DNA of 64,000 bases from Cruorifilaria tuberocauda (Eukaryota; Nematoda; Chromadorea; Rhabditida; Onchocercidae), in contig JABVXU010000195.1 of the NCBI GenBank assembly GCA_013365365.1, positions 33,617-97,616 on the forward strand, read 5' to 3'. The notes below the pieces were generated by a model. That model had not been told where the DNA came from and did not search any database. It saw only the letters and a program-made list of their open reading frames with translations. This document shows, piece by piece, positions 12,516 through 25,084 of the stretch; the stretch's first letter is position 1; each line of letters opens with the position of its first letter. Both the position numbers and the translations under genes were made by a program.

Positions 12516-12648
12516 ATGAATTAGAATCATTAGATAATTTTCTTGTAAATAATCCCTGACAATTGGGCAATTTCAGTTTCTTTTGTACTTGTATGATTTT
12601 ACAAAGCTTTTCGGTTTTTTAATGTCCGGTTGTGAATCCAAATAGCAA

Positions 12649-12654
12649 AATAAA
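12649..12654 (+). terminator. Candidate polyadenylation signal of the BED-finger gene
   Basis: AATAAA about 135 bases after the TGA at 12513-12515. This is a reasonable distance for the short 3' UTR form of the transcript. Confidence 0.4.
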
Positions 12655-13189
12655 GCTTAATATTGTACAGCTATGTAAATTTTATACTTTTGATTTCTTA
12701 AATAGCTTTGGATGGTAAAATTTCTTTCAGTGTCATATGTTATCTTGATGATGTTATTTTCTGAGTTTATTTAATTCATTTGTAATATAGATTTCAATTA
12801 ATTTATTTCAACTATATTATAATTATCTAGCTTTCCTTAGTGATTTTTCATAGGACCATATTTTTTTTCAATTAAAATTATCTGATTCGTGAATATTTGA
12901 TTAATAGGCCCTGTATAATGATGAAATGACCACCAATAATAGGAATTCATTTTTCATTTTGAATGCTTTTTTGGAATGTTATCTTATTACCTGAATATGT
13001 CATAACTATAGCATATAATATAGTCATGACATAAGTATCATATCTTTTAATATAATTTATTTATATTAGTAATTTATTCTTTGTTTTTCCATCAAATAAG
13101 ATTCATTTGTCGGATTATTCACTAAGAATTTAATATGATATAATTTAATATGTTATTACTATCTTTTCTAACTTATTGTTTCTTTACAG

Positions 13190-13416
13190 TCTGACATAGC
13201 TGAATTGTTGCATTTTCTTGTGAAATATTAAGCAACATTTCGGTACTTATTTGTTAGATATTTAAAGAAAGGGAAGAAGAAGCTAAATTAGTACAAAGTA
13301 CACAAAGCTTGAAAAAGCAACAGGAAAAAGAACGGAAGAAAGAAGGGAAACGATCGTTGTTGTTGTTACCATGTGTCATTTGTATGGTCCACCAGATGTT
13401 ACAGGGTAGGACGTGA
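13190..13416 (+). CDS. Candidate alternative last exon(s) of the BED-finger gene
   Basis: A strong acceptor (TTTCTTTACAG) ends at 13189 and is followed by 14 codons (SDIAELLHFLVKY, stop). A second acceptor-like TTGTTAG ends at 13257 and opens 52 codons of Lys/Glu/Gln-rich coiled-coil sequence (IFKEREEEAKLVQ and on), then LLLLPCVICM and a TGA at 13414-13416. Both start in phase 0, the phase left by the exon ending at 11873, so either could replace the 12384-12515 exon. They could also be joined by a 38-base intron (13220-13257). Heptad-like charged sequence is unusual in this AT-rich surrounding, so it is probably coding or recently was. A remnant of a separate gene is the alternative. Confidence 0.35.
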
Positions 13417-14480
13417 AATTTACAGCCACAATTGTCGTATAGTAGGATCCAAAAAGAAAATCTAGAAATTCCTAAAATGTTTCTTCTCCTTATGTTCATT
13501 TCTTTTTCTGTTTATATAAATTTTTTTTAGAAAATTTTCAAATCGAAATTTTGTGCTAAATTTTGATTTATTTTTTATGATCTTATTTGTTTTTTTGTTT
13601 ATCAATGATTCGAAAATTTATTCAAAATATTATAATCCTGATTGCAACAATGCGATAATGTTTCGAAGTAATTTTGCGATTAATCTCATAAATGATTTCC
13701 GGTCGGTATTATTGAGAAAATTACTGTGATTAATGTAGTGAGATAAGCATGTGGATTATCTTAATCATGGAAAATATATCATCTTCAAACGATATTTATT
13801 AGTAAGAAAAACTAAATTAGGAGAGAAAAAAGAAAATAAGGAAATAAAATATTTGCAAATTTTGATAATTTTAATTTCTAATTTAATTTTTGTTTTAGCG
13901 ATCTTTTTTTTTGACTATTAGAATCTTTTGTATTTATTTAAAATTTTTAAATCTTCGAAATATTATTTTAAATTTTATTTAATTATTTGGCAAATTTTTT
14001 TTCCATCTCTTTTATTATGCAAATTATTCGTTAGCAATAAATTGTAGGAAAAAAAAATAATAATAATTAATTTATTGAAGGAAATGACGAAATGAATGAA
14101 CAACTTTGTGATTATTAATATCGATAATGAAAGGAAAAAAGGAAAAGTGATTGTTCAAAGATTTGAATCAATCGATCGATCGATCAGTCAATCAATCAAT
14201 CAATCAATCAGTTAGTGAAAAGGAAAAAAGAAGCAAGGAAATGATGAGGGAACTGTTATCGTAAATATCGGAAAGGTTTTGCATTGAAGAATTCACCGAT
14301 CATACCGCCATCACATTGTTGACATCCTTCTCACGAGTCTTTACTACTTCTTAACGATCTATAATTATAACGAGTAGATAAGAAACGATAAATACGGATT
14401 TAACATCAGTTATCCGTTCTTTTTTTTTTCCTTTTTTCCTTTTTAGCGGTAAAGAGAATTTGAATTAATTCAAATATTTG

Positions 14481-14636
14481 ATAATACTTTAGTTTAATCA
14501 ATATATATTGATTATTGTTATGTTGATTGTATATAATACTTTAGTTTAATCAATATATATTGATTATTGTTATGTTGATTGTATATAATACTTTACTTTA
14601 ATCAATATCTATTGATTATTGATATGTTGATTGTAT
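14481..14636. repeat. Tandem repeat, three 52-bp units
   Basis: Three near-identical units start at 14481, 14533 and 14585, each beginning ATAATACTTTA. Each unit contains a palindrome, TAATCAATATATATTGATTA in the first two copies; one base is changed in the third, breaking the symmetry. Confidence 0.9.
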
Positions 14637-14749
14637 TGATTTATTATGAAAAAAGGAAGTCAAATTGAAAATATAGTTTAATTTTTTGATTTCAAATATT
14701 TTAAAAGGAAACATCAAAAATTTTAAATGATTGCTTAACATATACATGT

Positions 14750-14771
14750 ATATATATATATATATATATAT
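14750..14771. repeat. (TA)n microsatellite
   Basis: An uninterrupted TA dinucleotide run of about 11 units, flanked by CATGTA and TGCATG. A similar run is at 19802-19820 and another at about 45319-45337. Confidence 0.9.
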
Positions 14772-17700
14772 GCATGATAATACTTTGATATTCTTTCTTA
14801 TCATTTTTTAAATTAAGAATTTATTAGAGAGAATAAGTTAAGTTAAGAATTTATTTTTTAACAATGTAATTAATATAAATTTTATATTCTATTGATCAAA
14901 ACAAATTTATGCAAATTAAAAAAAATGAAAAATAAAAATTGGAAAAATTAAAGATTAAAATTACATTGTTTTAAATGTAATAAATTATTTTCATTTACCT
15001 CTTTTTTTTCTTTATTTCCTTCTCTTTATTGATTCGTGTTAATGAAAATTTGATGTAAATATAAAAATAAATGAAGGATACGGAAGAATTTAAATTTAGA
15101 ATAATTCAATATACATATACGTTACGTATGACATCAAATAATATATGAAATGATCGGAGCAAAATGAATTTTACAATTAGAATTATTCGAGAATAATATT
15201 AAAAGAAGAAGAAGAAGGAGTAATTTTAAATAAACTATTTCAATTCGATTGATTGACATTACTGTCATCTGATCGTGACAATTACTTTTCATTTATATTC
15301 ATTAAAACGACTTTTAATAGTATGAACTAATATTAACAAACTATTCATTTGTGCTCTATTATTGTATTGATGATATCCTTTTAATGAAAAATTTTCATGT
15401 TAATTAAATAACAATTTTATTGATACTATTTATTTTGCACATGTGATATACTGAAAAGATGATAGAGAAAAGAATAAAACAAAAAAAAAAGACAGTTTAG
15501 GAATTTGAATAGTTATTACGATTGTTAGTAATGTTAACTTTATTCGTTATTATATGTGAACTGTAATGTGCTAATGTAAAATTTATCATGATTATGTCTT
15601 ATGATTAAGGTATTTATCTTTCTATTCTATGTGTATCGTTTGGAAATTTATTTGATTATGTGTTGTATTTAACTTTGTTAAATGATATATTTGTAAATAT
15701 TTGTGTTTGTTATTTTTAGGTAAAGATTAATTAAGATAGTTAATATATTCGTAGTGTATGATAATAATTACCTAATTAATTATAACTGAATTTCAATTTT
15801 AATAAAAGTTTCAAATAATTGTTTTTTCTTTTTTTTTTCTTTTGTTATTTCAAACTTAAAAATACATTCAAAATACTGTCTAATACAGTAGTGATATCAT
15901 TCATCTTGAAAATAATAATTTAGCAAATAATACCGAATTTTTCACTACAGTAATATTTAATTGTAGGGAAACTTTATATTTCAATAAAATCCTGAGGCTA
16001 AATAATATTCCCAGAAATATTAAGAAAAAGTAAAACAAAACATCAAAGTGTATATTTTAAATATTCCTCAAAGTTTTCGATATTTTCATTTTTTTAATTT
16101 TTCAAAAAAAAAAAACTATTTTTGCACTTTAGAAAAAAGTTTATTTTTTACATTTCAAAATAATTTTTTTCTTCTGCAATCAATTTTGTAATTTCTAAGA
16201 AATTTAATCGATAATCTAATTGTTTTCTAATATATTTTCGCTTAGATCAAAAGGGAAGGATTTTTTAAGTAAACGAAAGATTTTGCATATCGCCAGATAT
16301 CATTACTGGTCACTGTTATGTTTAAAAGTTGTAAGTTATAATAGAGATCTGGTCAGAAATCATTTTTGCTCCCTAATTTTTTGGCAAAGAAAAAAGAGAA
16401 AGAAAAAATTAGCCAAATGATTTCCGTAATATTTTCCTAACAATAACAACGAATTATCTATCATTTTCAAAGTGAATTCACTTTTTTTTGGTTAGATTGA
16501 AAGAAAAGCTAAGATGAAAGTAAGCGGAAGAGTATTTTTTTTTTTTTTGTATCATATACAGTTCACTTTCATCACATATGTCATCAAAAGGATAGTACCG
16601 GTAGATATTACATCACTGAAAATTAATCTGATATCCCCCAAATCCACCCGTAATCCATCTATCCATCGTCCATTCATCCGTCCATTCGTCCATCTTCTGT
16701 CCACAACTATCCATTTCCTCTTTCTATCCTTTTCTTTTTTTTTTTTTAGCTTTACCTTCTCTTAGCTATCTTATTTTTTACTTACTTTTCTTTCCTTCAT
16801 TCAGATGGAAAGAAAAGAAAAAACGAGAGAAACTGAAAGATGCCGATCATAAACATATCATTGGCTCAATGACCCTTGAACTTGTCATAATCATCACTGG
16901 ACTATCTATGCAAATATGCAACACTTGAAATGCAAAAAAAAGTAGACGATGATAAGAGTAATAATAATAAGCATATTTTTTTTTTTATTTTCTCTTTCTC
17001 TCTCTCTCTCTTTCTTAATTTGACAATTGCAAAAGATAAATGAATGACAGTAATTCATCTGTTTAAGTGATAATAAAATGAGTCATAAAATTGAAGTTTT
17101 CAAGTGGAGATCAAAAAGTTTTTGATTGAACAGACATGTGGAAATGATTAAGTATTATTGTTATTACTATTACTATTACTGACAATTAATCATATACCTT
17201 ATAATTCTCATGTATAATTAAATATAATATGTCATTTTACAATTCATCATCCAACTTTCATCACCTGATCTTATTCTTATCTTTGCAACACACTTATCAT
17301 ACTTTATACTTTTTGAAGAATACTATTAACACATTTTAAAGAATAGTAATTTTAGTATAACTGCTTTATCTTAAGTAGACTAACTCTTGAAAGCTAAAAA
17401 TGATTAACGATGATAATTACATCGATATAGTTGATTTGATGATTTAATCAACAGAATTGATAATAGTGATAAGGAAATAACGAATTTAAAAATTTAATAG
17501 TTTAAATATTTTCTTGGCATGATATTTACTATCATTACCATCATCATTGTAGTTATCATTATCACCTACCATTATCATTATCATCGTCATTTAAATAATC
17601 AGTTTAACAAGAATTTCGTATGATATATATTAATGTTTTAGAGTTGAAAATTTTTTTGATAGTTTATCAACCATTGCGTTATCATCGTTAGCTATTATTG

Positions 17701-17787
17701 CTATTCAAATTATTTATCATTTTATTATCATCGTTTCTTGATATTAGAAATAATAAAATTTGAATATTTTTTTAAACTATCATGAAA

Positions 17788-17900
17788 ATTCCTAGCGTAA
17801 CAAAATTGACAGTAACTTCATGAGCAATTCCTACTGTAACAAAATTGACAGTAACTTCATGAGCGATTCCTACTGTAACAAAATTAACAGTAACAAATCC
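17788..17900. repeat. Tandem repeat, three 39-bp units with TGACAG
   Basis: Units start at 17788, 17827 and 17866, with ATTCCTA, then GTAACAAAATTGACAGTAAC. The first two copies hold TTGACAG; the third has TTAACAG and decays after it. TGACAG is the core word bound by MEIS/homothorax-class homeodomains. Confidence 0.9.
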
Positions 17901-18110
17901 ATGTAATATTTTCGAAATTTGCTATGATAATTAATTGAAGCGAAGGTTTAATACTGTGAAATATTCAGGTTTAATCCATCGATCAAATGGCGCAGAAAGA
18001 TGAAAATGCAAATTTTGGTGATTGTAAATGAAGCGGTAGTGTCCAGCGATTCCCCTGAATATAAATGAATAATAAAGACAAAAGGAATGATGGAATAAAG
18101 GACTATATGG

Positions 18111-18130
18111 CTGTGACACGTGTGACAGTC
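18111..18130. promoter_or_regulatory. Near-palindromic CACGTG plus TGACAG element
   Basis: CTGTGACACGTGTGACAG matches its own reverse complement at all but two positions. It centres on a canonical E-box (CACGTG) and ends in a TGACAG word. It lies in a stretch (about 17970-18130) of higher complexity than its surroundings. A binding site is inferred only. Confidence 0.35.
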
Positions 18131-19025
18131 ATTTCATTCTACAGTTTTACGTTTTATGCACAACAATAACTAAAGATTAAGAATGATACAAAGAGAAGAG
18201 AAAGAGAGAGAGAGAGGGAGGGAGAGAGGGAAAGAGGATGAATAAAATAAAGCTGAAACAAAGGAGATAATTTGCATAAAAAGTTAAATGAAGGTTGAAC
18301 TCGTTGTTCATGAAGTGAATATATAATCATTCATAAAAGGCTTAAAGTCTTCATGATCCATCATCAAATCTTCGTTTTCTCCTTTTTGTTTTCGTTTTTT
18401 AAATTAATTATAATTCATTAGTTATTTGTTTATTGTAAACAAAAGAAAAAGTTAGGAAGGAAAATTGATTAGCTCAAATTAGCATATTTATATGTATGGG
18501 CGCATGAGTGTAATGAATATTATTTTTATTTACAACTATAAAAATTTTTAAGAAAAAAATTACTTACTTTGGAAATAACTAAGTAAAAGTCATACTTACT
18601 TTGGAAATAAGTAAATAAAAGTTAAATGCAATAATTTCCAGTAGTACAATATACAAACAATAAGATTCAATAGAAGTTGATTACGTTAATGAGTGATAAA
18701 AATATGATATTTCAGGTTAATAAGCTATTAATATTTATGATAACTATAATGCTAATAGACAGATCATTCCAGTATGTTTAACAATTTATTTAAATTTATT
18801 AAAATTTATTTAAACATATCATAAGATTAAGATTTGGTAAAAAATGATAGCATGAATTTCCATGGATGATAATTCATAATCTTGAAAACGAGAAATATAT
18901 TTACATGTTCTCTCTTTTTTTGTGAATTATTATCAAGTATTTTGATAAGGATAAGTCTGAAAGGAAGCATGCAAATATATATATACTGTTTAAGGATTTA
19001 AAAAAGAAATTGCTAAATAAAAAAT

Positions 19026-19240
19026 TCTCAAATTTTTATTTATCATTATTATCACTATTATCTAAAATTTTTATCACTATCGTTATTATTTTAATTAATT
19101 CACAAATTTTTACTTATCATTATTACCAATATTATCTGAAATTTTTATCACTATCGTTATTATTTTAATTAATTCTCAAATTTTTATTTATCATTATTAT
19201 CACTATCGCTATCATTTTCATTTTAATTTTTTCATTTTAA
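19026..19240. repeat. Direct repeats of about 75 bp
   Basis: Copies start near 19026, 19101 and 19174, each beginning CAAATTTTTA and continuing with TATCATTATTA and a Phe-like ATTTTTATCACTATCG block. The array fades into simple TTTTAATTTT sequence on the right. Confidence 0.85.
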
Positions 19241-19549
19241 TTTTTTAATCATTTTAATTTTTTTATTTTAAATTCTCAAATTCTATTTATCATATTATCA
19301 CTATTATTATTATCATTATCACTATCATTTTAGTTTGATTATTTTCTTCATCCGTTAAACATTTAACATTTCCTTCGTTCAAAATTATAGTTGCAATTTA
19401 TGCAACATTTCTATCGAATAATTTGAATGCTAATTTTTACTATCATATAATTCTTCGCTTTCTTTTCATCTTTTTTCCTCCAATCTCATTTTCATATTTT
19501 ATGCTAACAATAAACAATAAACAAAAAAAAAAGATTTTTTTTCTTTCTT

Positions 19550-19584
<35 letters not shown>

Positions 19585-20159
19585 TCTTTTAGCTATATCA
19601 TTCACATCCTTTTCTCTTATTTTATCCGCTCTTAAATAAAAATCAAAAAGGAAAAATCTTATCACATCTGTTTCAATGTAACGAAAAAAAAAAAATTTTT
19701 TTTTTCCGAACATCCTGCGATATTGTCGTAGGAAACGAGCGATTGACTTTTGTGGATTGTGCTAATACGGATTACAGCATAAAGGGTTAAAGTAAATCTT
19801 CTATATATATATATATATATGTGTATCTTCGATGAAATTTCTGGGAGATGAATCGGGAAACATTCAGATATATCTATTTAACCGATCTATCAAATCCATC
19901 TATCCGATCCATCTATCCAATCTATCCGATCTATCAATCCTATCCAGTAAATGAAGTATATCATCAACTCCACCCTCTTAATTCGTCTATTATTTACCTC
20001 TTTCCCTCCTTTCTCTCTCTCCCTCTTTTAAATCATCTCATCTTTTCACATATACTTCTCTCATATTATATAAGATGAAAACAAAAGTGAGTTATTATCT
20101 GTAAAAAAAATTCAACTTTTTAGTTTCATCTATGACAATATGATAAATTAGTTATTGCT

Positions 20160-20360
20160 ATTGTTAAAATGCTATAATGATAATAATAATGATAATAAAT
20201 AATAATAACGATGAATTGTTAAATTGTTAATAATGATAATAAATGATGATAACGATGAATTGTTTGATTATTATTAGAAATAATAAATAATAATAACGAT
20301 GAAATGTTAAATTATTGATAATGATAATAAATGATGATAACGATGAATTGTTAAATTATT
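20160..20360. repeat. Degenerate tandem repeat around AACGATGAATTGTTAAATT
   Basis: Four imperfect copies of a unit with GATAATAAAT, ATAACGATGAA and TTGTTAAATT (one copy has GATGAAATGTT and one TGTTTGATT). The repeats are AT-rich and of no known function. Confidence 0.8.
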
Positions 20361-20761
20361 TCGAAATTATTTTTACATTTTTTTTGCTTTAATAACTTTT
20401 GTTAATTTTGTTGATGCATAATTATATGATATTTATTATTCATTCATATTATTTTTGTAATTTTCTCTTTTTTTTTCACTATTATTAATCAGTTAATGAT
20501 GGCAAGAATTATATTCATTATTACTAATCTTTTGCTATTATCACGATTATTATTGTCATTATTTTGCTATTATAATCATCAATGGGTCTTAGCAGATTAT
20601 TAAACAACAGAATAATGATTATTAATATTATAACCAACGATTGATATTTATGATAAATAAGAATAAAGTTTAATTTTGCAAATATCATTTTTATAATTCT
20701 AACAATTTTTTTCGTTTAACATTTTTATTAGTACGGAAATTTTGATCCGTTTTCTTTTTCA

Positions 20762-21110
20762 TAACTTAGTACTTATAAGTAACTTATAATCATAACTATT
20801 ATAACTTATAATTAAAATTTATAATGTTGCCTCATCCTTACTTTCTAATAATTTTATCAGATAAGTTATAAAAGAAGGTCACGTATAAATGGTAACTTAG
20901 TACTTATAATTAATTTATAATAAAAATTTAAAATGTTGCCTCGTCCTTACTTTCTAATACTTTTCTATCAGATAAGTTATAAAAGAAGGTCACGTATAAA
21001 TGATGACTTAGTACTTATAATTAACTTATAATCAAAATTTATAATATTGCCTCGTCCTTACTTTCTAATACTTTTATCAGATAAGTTATAAAAGAAGGTC
21101 ACGTATAAAT
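20762..21110. repeat. Tandem repeat, three units of about 111-131 bp
   Basis: Units start at 20762, 20893 and 21004. Each carries the ordered blocks ACTTAGTACTTATAA, TTGCCTCRTCCTTACTTTC and ATAAGTTATAAAAGAAGGTC, then ACGTATAAAT. The first has a 20-bp extra segment. The well-preserved inner block suggests recent duplication. Confidence 0.9.
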
Positions 21111-21121
21111 AGTCTAACACT

Positions 21122-21250
21122 ATGCGGATTACTGTTTCAGAGGAGAAAAACGAAGAGATAAACAGATTTTGGTACTGTAAGGATTACTGTTTTAGAGAAA
21201 GAATGAATATGAAGTAAATACGATCTCGCAGATTACTGTTTCAGTTATAA
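21122..21250. repeat. Short repeat GGATTACTGTTTYAG, three copies
   Basis: Copies at about 21126, 21180 and 21232, spaced about 54 bp: GGATTACTGTTTCAG, GGATTACTGTTTTAG and AGATTACTGTTTCAG. They sit directly after the 111-bp array. The ends resemble 3' splice sites, but no reading frame follows them. Confidence 0.7.
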
Positions 21251-22670
21251 AATTTCCTTTTTTTTTTCTATATTGTTTTATACTTATCAACTTAACTACT
21301 GGATCGTAGTGATACAGTAATATTTAAGGAGAAGTTTAATATATTTGAAATGAGAAATGGATACTGTCAGAATTTAAGATAATTACGAAGAGGAAGCTAA
21401 TGTTAATGGGAAAAGTTTTTAATTGACCATTTAACTGTCAACATTTGACATTTGACAGAACACTTATCCTTCATGCCTTTCGTCATTATCAAATAAATAA
21501 CGAAAGGAAAAATGTCAAACAAAAGAGAGAGAGAGAGAGAGAGAGAGGGAAAGGAAGAGCGTGAGAAAGATAAAAATGTAAATTAATGCAACAAATAAAA
21601 AGTAAATTATTTAGTAAATTTAGGTAAATTGTTTGGTTTATAAAAAATTGAAATGTATCATAGTGATATAAATTGAATATCTTTAATTTAATTTGTTTAC
21701 CTTGACATGGTTTAAAATCTTTTGGTTAGCTAAAAATGATGAAAAAATGTTACGATAATGATAATTATTATATGTGATAACGATAATTATTATGATAATT
21801 AAAGATATGATAATGATAATTATTGATAAATATATAGATATGATAATGATAATTATATTATTATTGTAATTAACAATTTTTTCGCAGTGATAAGATTATT
21901 TCAAAATAATGATTAGCATTTGTCGAAACTTTTCCTATAAATAGTAACTAAAAATTTTGCTAGTCATTTTAGGATATAGACAAATAAGTTCCGATAGTTA
22001 TCATGAAGAATCAGGTAGAAGAAAATAGTTATCCGGAAAATTCCAACTTTGTTCTGAATTATTTTTTTGATTATATCATGTATTCATTAAAATTGAACTA
22101 TATTCTTATTCGGTTTTTTAAATTTTTGAATTAAAAAAATTTCATCTTAAATAATTTAAAGAACTGTAAATTGAACTACTTTTTTTGCAGTATTTTCCGA
22201 TATGATTGATAGATAGTCCTCTTTCCTCTTTTCTTGAATTTTCAAAGAAAAAAGAGAAACGAAAAAATAATCGATGGATAGATTATCCTTGATAATACTG
22301 CTGTGGCGATAAACATATAATTGATAAAGATTGCTTACAGTTATAGCATTGGGTAGTTTTACTTTATTAATTTAAGTAATAGACAGAAATGGAAAAACTT
22401 GGAAATTTATAAACGAAATATATCATTTTGCTTTTTTAGAAATATTGAAAAATCAATCAATCAATCAATCAGTATTTCATATTTTGCTTTTGTTTCGTTT
22501 TTTAATTCATATTATTCATCCATGATCCATCCATTTAATTCATTTCTATTAATTAAAACGGATTAAATCACTGAATTAATTATTATTTTATTTCATATAT
22601 TATGAAAAAGATACCTTAGGATTAGCCGCGGAAATAATCACTCGAGTATTTCCTACTTTCACAGAATGAA

Positions 22671-22690
22671 ACAAAGGTCAAAGGTTATGC
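22671..22690 (+). promoter_or_regulatory. DR1-type nuclear-receptor motif
   Basis: AGGTCA (22675-22680), one spacer base, then AGGTTA (22682-22687), a direct repeat of nuclear-receptor half sites with one-base spacing as bound by HNF4/RXR-class receptors. It lies inside a more GC-containing stretch (22615-22720). Function is inferred from the word only. Confidence 0.35.
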
Positions 22691-24059
22691 TACCTTGTGT
22701 ATCATCATCATCTTTTGCTTTCAGCACAACACATCGCATTCAATTTTTCTTTTTTCAATTCATTCATTGGTATGCTTTGAGTTAGCTAATCGTTTTATTA
22801 TTATTTCTCAGAAATACAATGAGAAAGGATAAAGGAAGAAAGAGGTGAAAAAAATTGATCTGATCGAGCTCATGATGAATCTGTTGAACTTTAACTCAAA
22901 CGTATCATTTGACCTCGCAATCTCTTGATTGATTTGATCGCTAATACTTTCCCCTCTTTGAAATGACTTATTTATAAAATTCCAATTACTAACTTTATTT
23001 TAATTTTCTATGCAAATGCATTTATTTCATACTAATTCTAAATTTCAGTTCAGATATGATTGACAGTTCTTTAAAAGGCAGATAAGTTATCTCTTATTTA
23101 CTTACTTTCATTTTTCATTTCTTAACTTATTTTAATTACTTTTCATGCTTATTACTCTAATAAAAATGAAAAATTTTCATATATAATTTGATAAATTTAG
23201 TTACAAAAATTATTAAAAATTAACAAAAAAAAAAAATTCCATGATATATCTATAATTACTCGCTTTCCCTTATTTCACAAGAAAAGAAAGCACAGGATTA
23301 TTTGTCTCAAGTTAACTTTTCGGCTTATTACTCCGTCAAAATTTTCTACATTCTCATAGGATTTTTTGAAAAATAGTTGGAACAAAAAAATAAAGAAAAA
23401 ACAAAAAGTGCCTCTGATTATATTCCTGATGGAATTGAAAAATTCTTTTGGATTCAACATTTTTCGAACTTTCGTTTTCAACTTTCTTTTTTTCCTCCCT
23501 TTGCATCACAAATCTTTTTCAGGAATCTTTTTCTCATTCCAATCTTCCAGAATCTTTCTTCTTCTTCTCATCTAGAATTCTTGAAGGAAACAAAAATGAA
23601 GAAATCAGTTTGAGAAGTGAATTTTGAAAAGTGTGAAATGAAACATATTTTATATTCAGCTAACATTTATCATTGAGAATAAGCAAAACAGAAAATGAAA
23701 AATAGAGAAAATCGATTGTTGTTTGCTTAATCGTTGATTACTTTAATTTTTCACTTTCTTTTTTTTTTTTTTTTTACAACTTCGATAACAATTACCCTCA
23801 ATTGATGACAACATGATTGATTTTTTTTTCATTTTCATTTGAAAAACATAATCATAAATTGTTGATTGATCGATTTAAATGTTCTACTTAAGTTATTTAC
23901 TAGTGAATGATAAATGATTTTATCAGATTTCATAGAAACTTTCTTTTTTTGTCTTTAAATATTGAAAATTTAGGTCTCATTTATAGTAGTATTATTTTGT
24001 TTATTCAAATTTAACAATTATTCGATTGAGGAAAAAAAGGAACTTGAAGTAAATTAATC

Positions 24060-24480
24060 TATTCATTGAGATTGAGATTTGACGTACGTCATTTTATGAA
24101 TACGTTAATCCATTTATCAAAATTTATCATTATTTGCAGGAAGATTATACTGTTAATTAAAATTATGATGATTCATTAACGTCATTTAACGTCACTTTAT
24201 GAATGGATTAAACGTTTTATCAAAGTTTATCATTATTTACGGGAAGATTATAGTAAGCATTAAAGTTATGATTCATTAACGTTTTCTTTGAGATTTGATC
24301 TACGTCATTTTATGAATAGCTTAATCCATTTATCAAAGTTTATCATTATTTGCGGGGAAATTATAGTATCTATTAAAGTTAGGATTAATCTTTCTATCAA
24401 AGTTTAACGTCATTTCACGGAAGTGATTGACTTATTCATTGAAAGTTTCCGTCATTTCACGGAAGGATTATCCCTATTTA
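24060..24480. repeat. Degenerate repeats of about 110-120 bp with ACGTCATTTTATGAAT
   Basis: Three related units start near 24078, 24190 and 24302, each with CGTCA(T/C)TTTATGAAT, TTATCAAARTTTATCATTATTTRC and a GATTATAGTA-like tail. Shorter derivatives with GTCATTTCACGGAAG follow to about 24480. Confidence 0.8.
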
Positions 24481-24739
24481 TAAAAAATTTAACGTCATTC
24501 ATGAAAGGATTAAATTGTTTATTTACTCTTTACACAATACCGCTTATCTCTTTTGTCATCACTATTGAATACTGTAGAAAAGCAGACGTTTAAGATTGTT
24601 TAACTTTTCCATTGTTATCATTATTACTAATTGGCTTACTTTTATATGCTTACAGTATTTTTAATAATTTAATCAAATTACTTTAATATTACTTTAAACT
24701 TTCGGATTACGTTTCATTCAACACTACTTGATTTTTAAT

Positions 24740-24930
24740 TAAATTACTTTAAGATTATGTGATTCTTAATCAAAATCAAATTACTTTAAGATTACGTTTC
24801 ATTTAGGACTACGTGATTCTTAATCAAATTACTTTAAGATTACGTTTCATTCAAGATTACGTGATTCTCAATCAAATTACTTTAAGATTACTTTAGGTTT
24901 TCAGATTACATTTCATTCAAGATGACGTAA
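24740..24930. repeat. Tandem repeat of about 48 bp
   Basis: Repeated ATTACTTTAAGATTACG, TTTCATT and ACGTGATTCTTAATCAA blocks, with unit starts near 24743, 24780, 24828 and 24876 (spacings 37, 48, 48). The first unit is shortened. Confidence 0.85.
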
Positions 24931-25084
24931 TTACTCTCATTGGTTTTTTTTTTTGATAGCATTTTTGATTATTTAATCAGATATCAATACTAAACTTAAA
25001 AATGTTATCAAAAATTTTGATAACCTTTCTTTCTTTTACAAGACTACCTGAAAAACAATGTAAAAGTATTAAAGCTATTCTGTG

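Noticed and set aside
17987..18031. Mini-ORF starting MAQKDENANF, considered as an alternative unc-62 first exon
   Set aside because: The only donor leaves one base, while unc-62 exon 2 needs phase 0.
21126..21250. Repeated CTGTTTCAG words as real 3' splice sites
   Set aside because: No open frame follows any of the three copies; they are parts of a 54-bp repeat.
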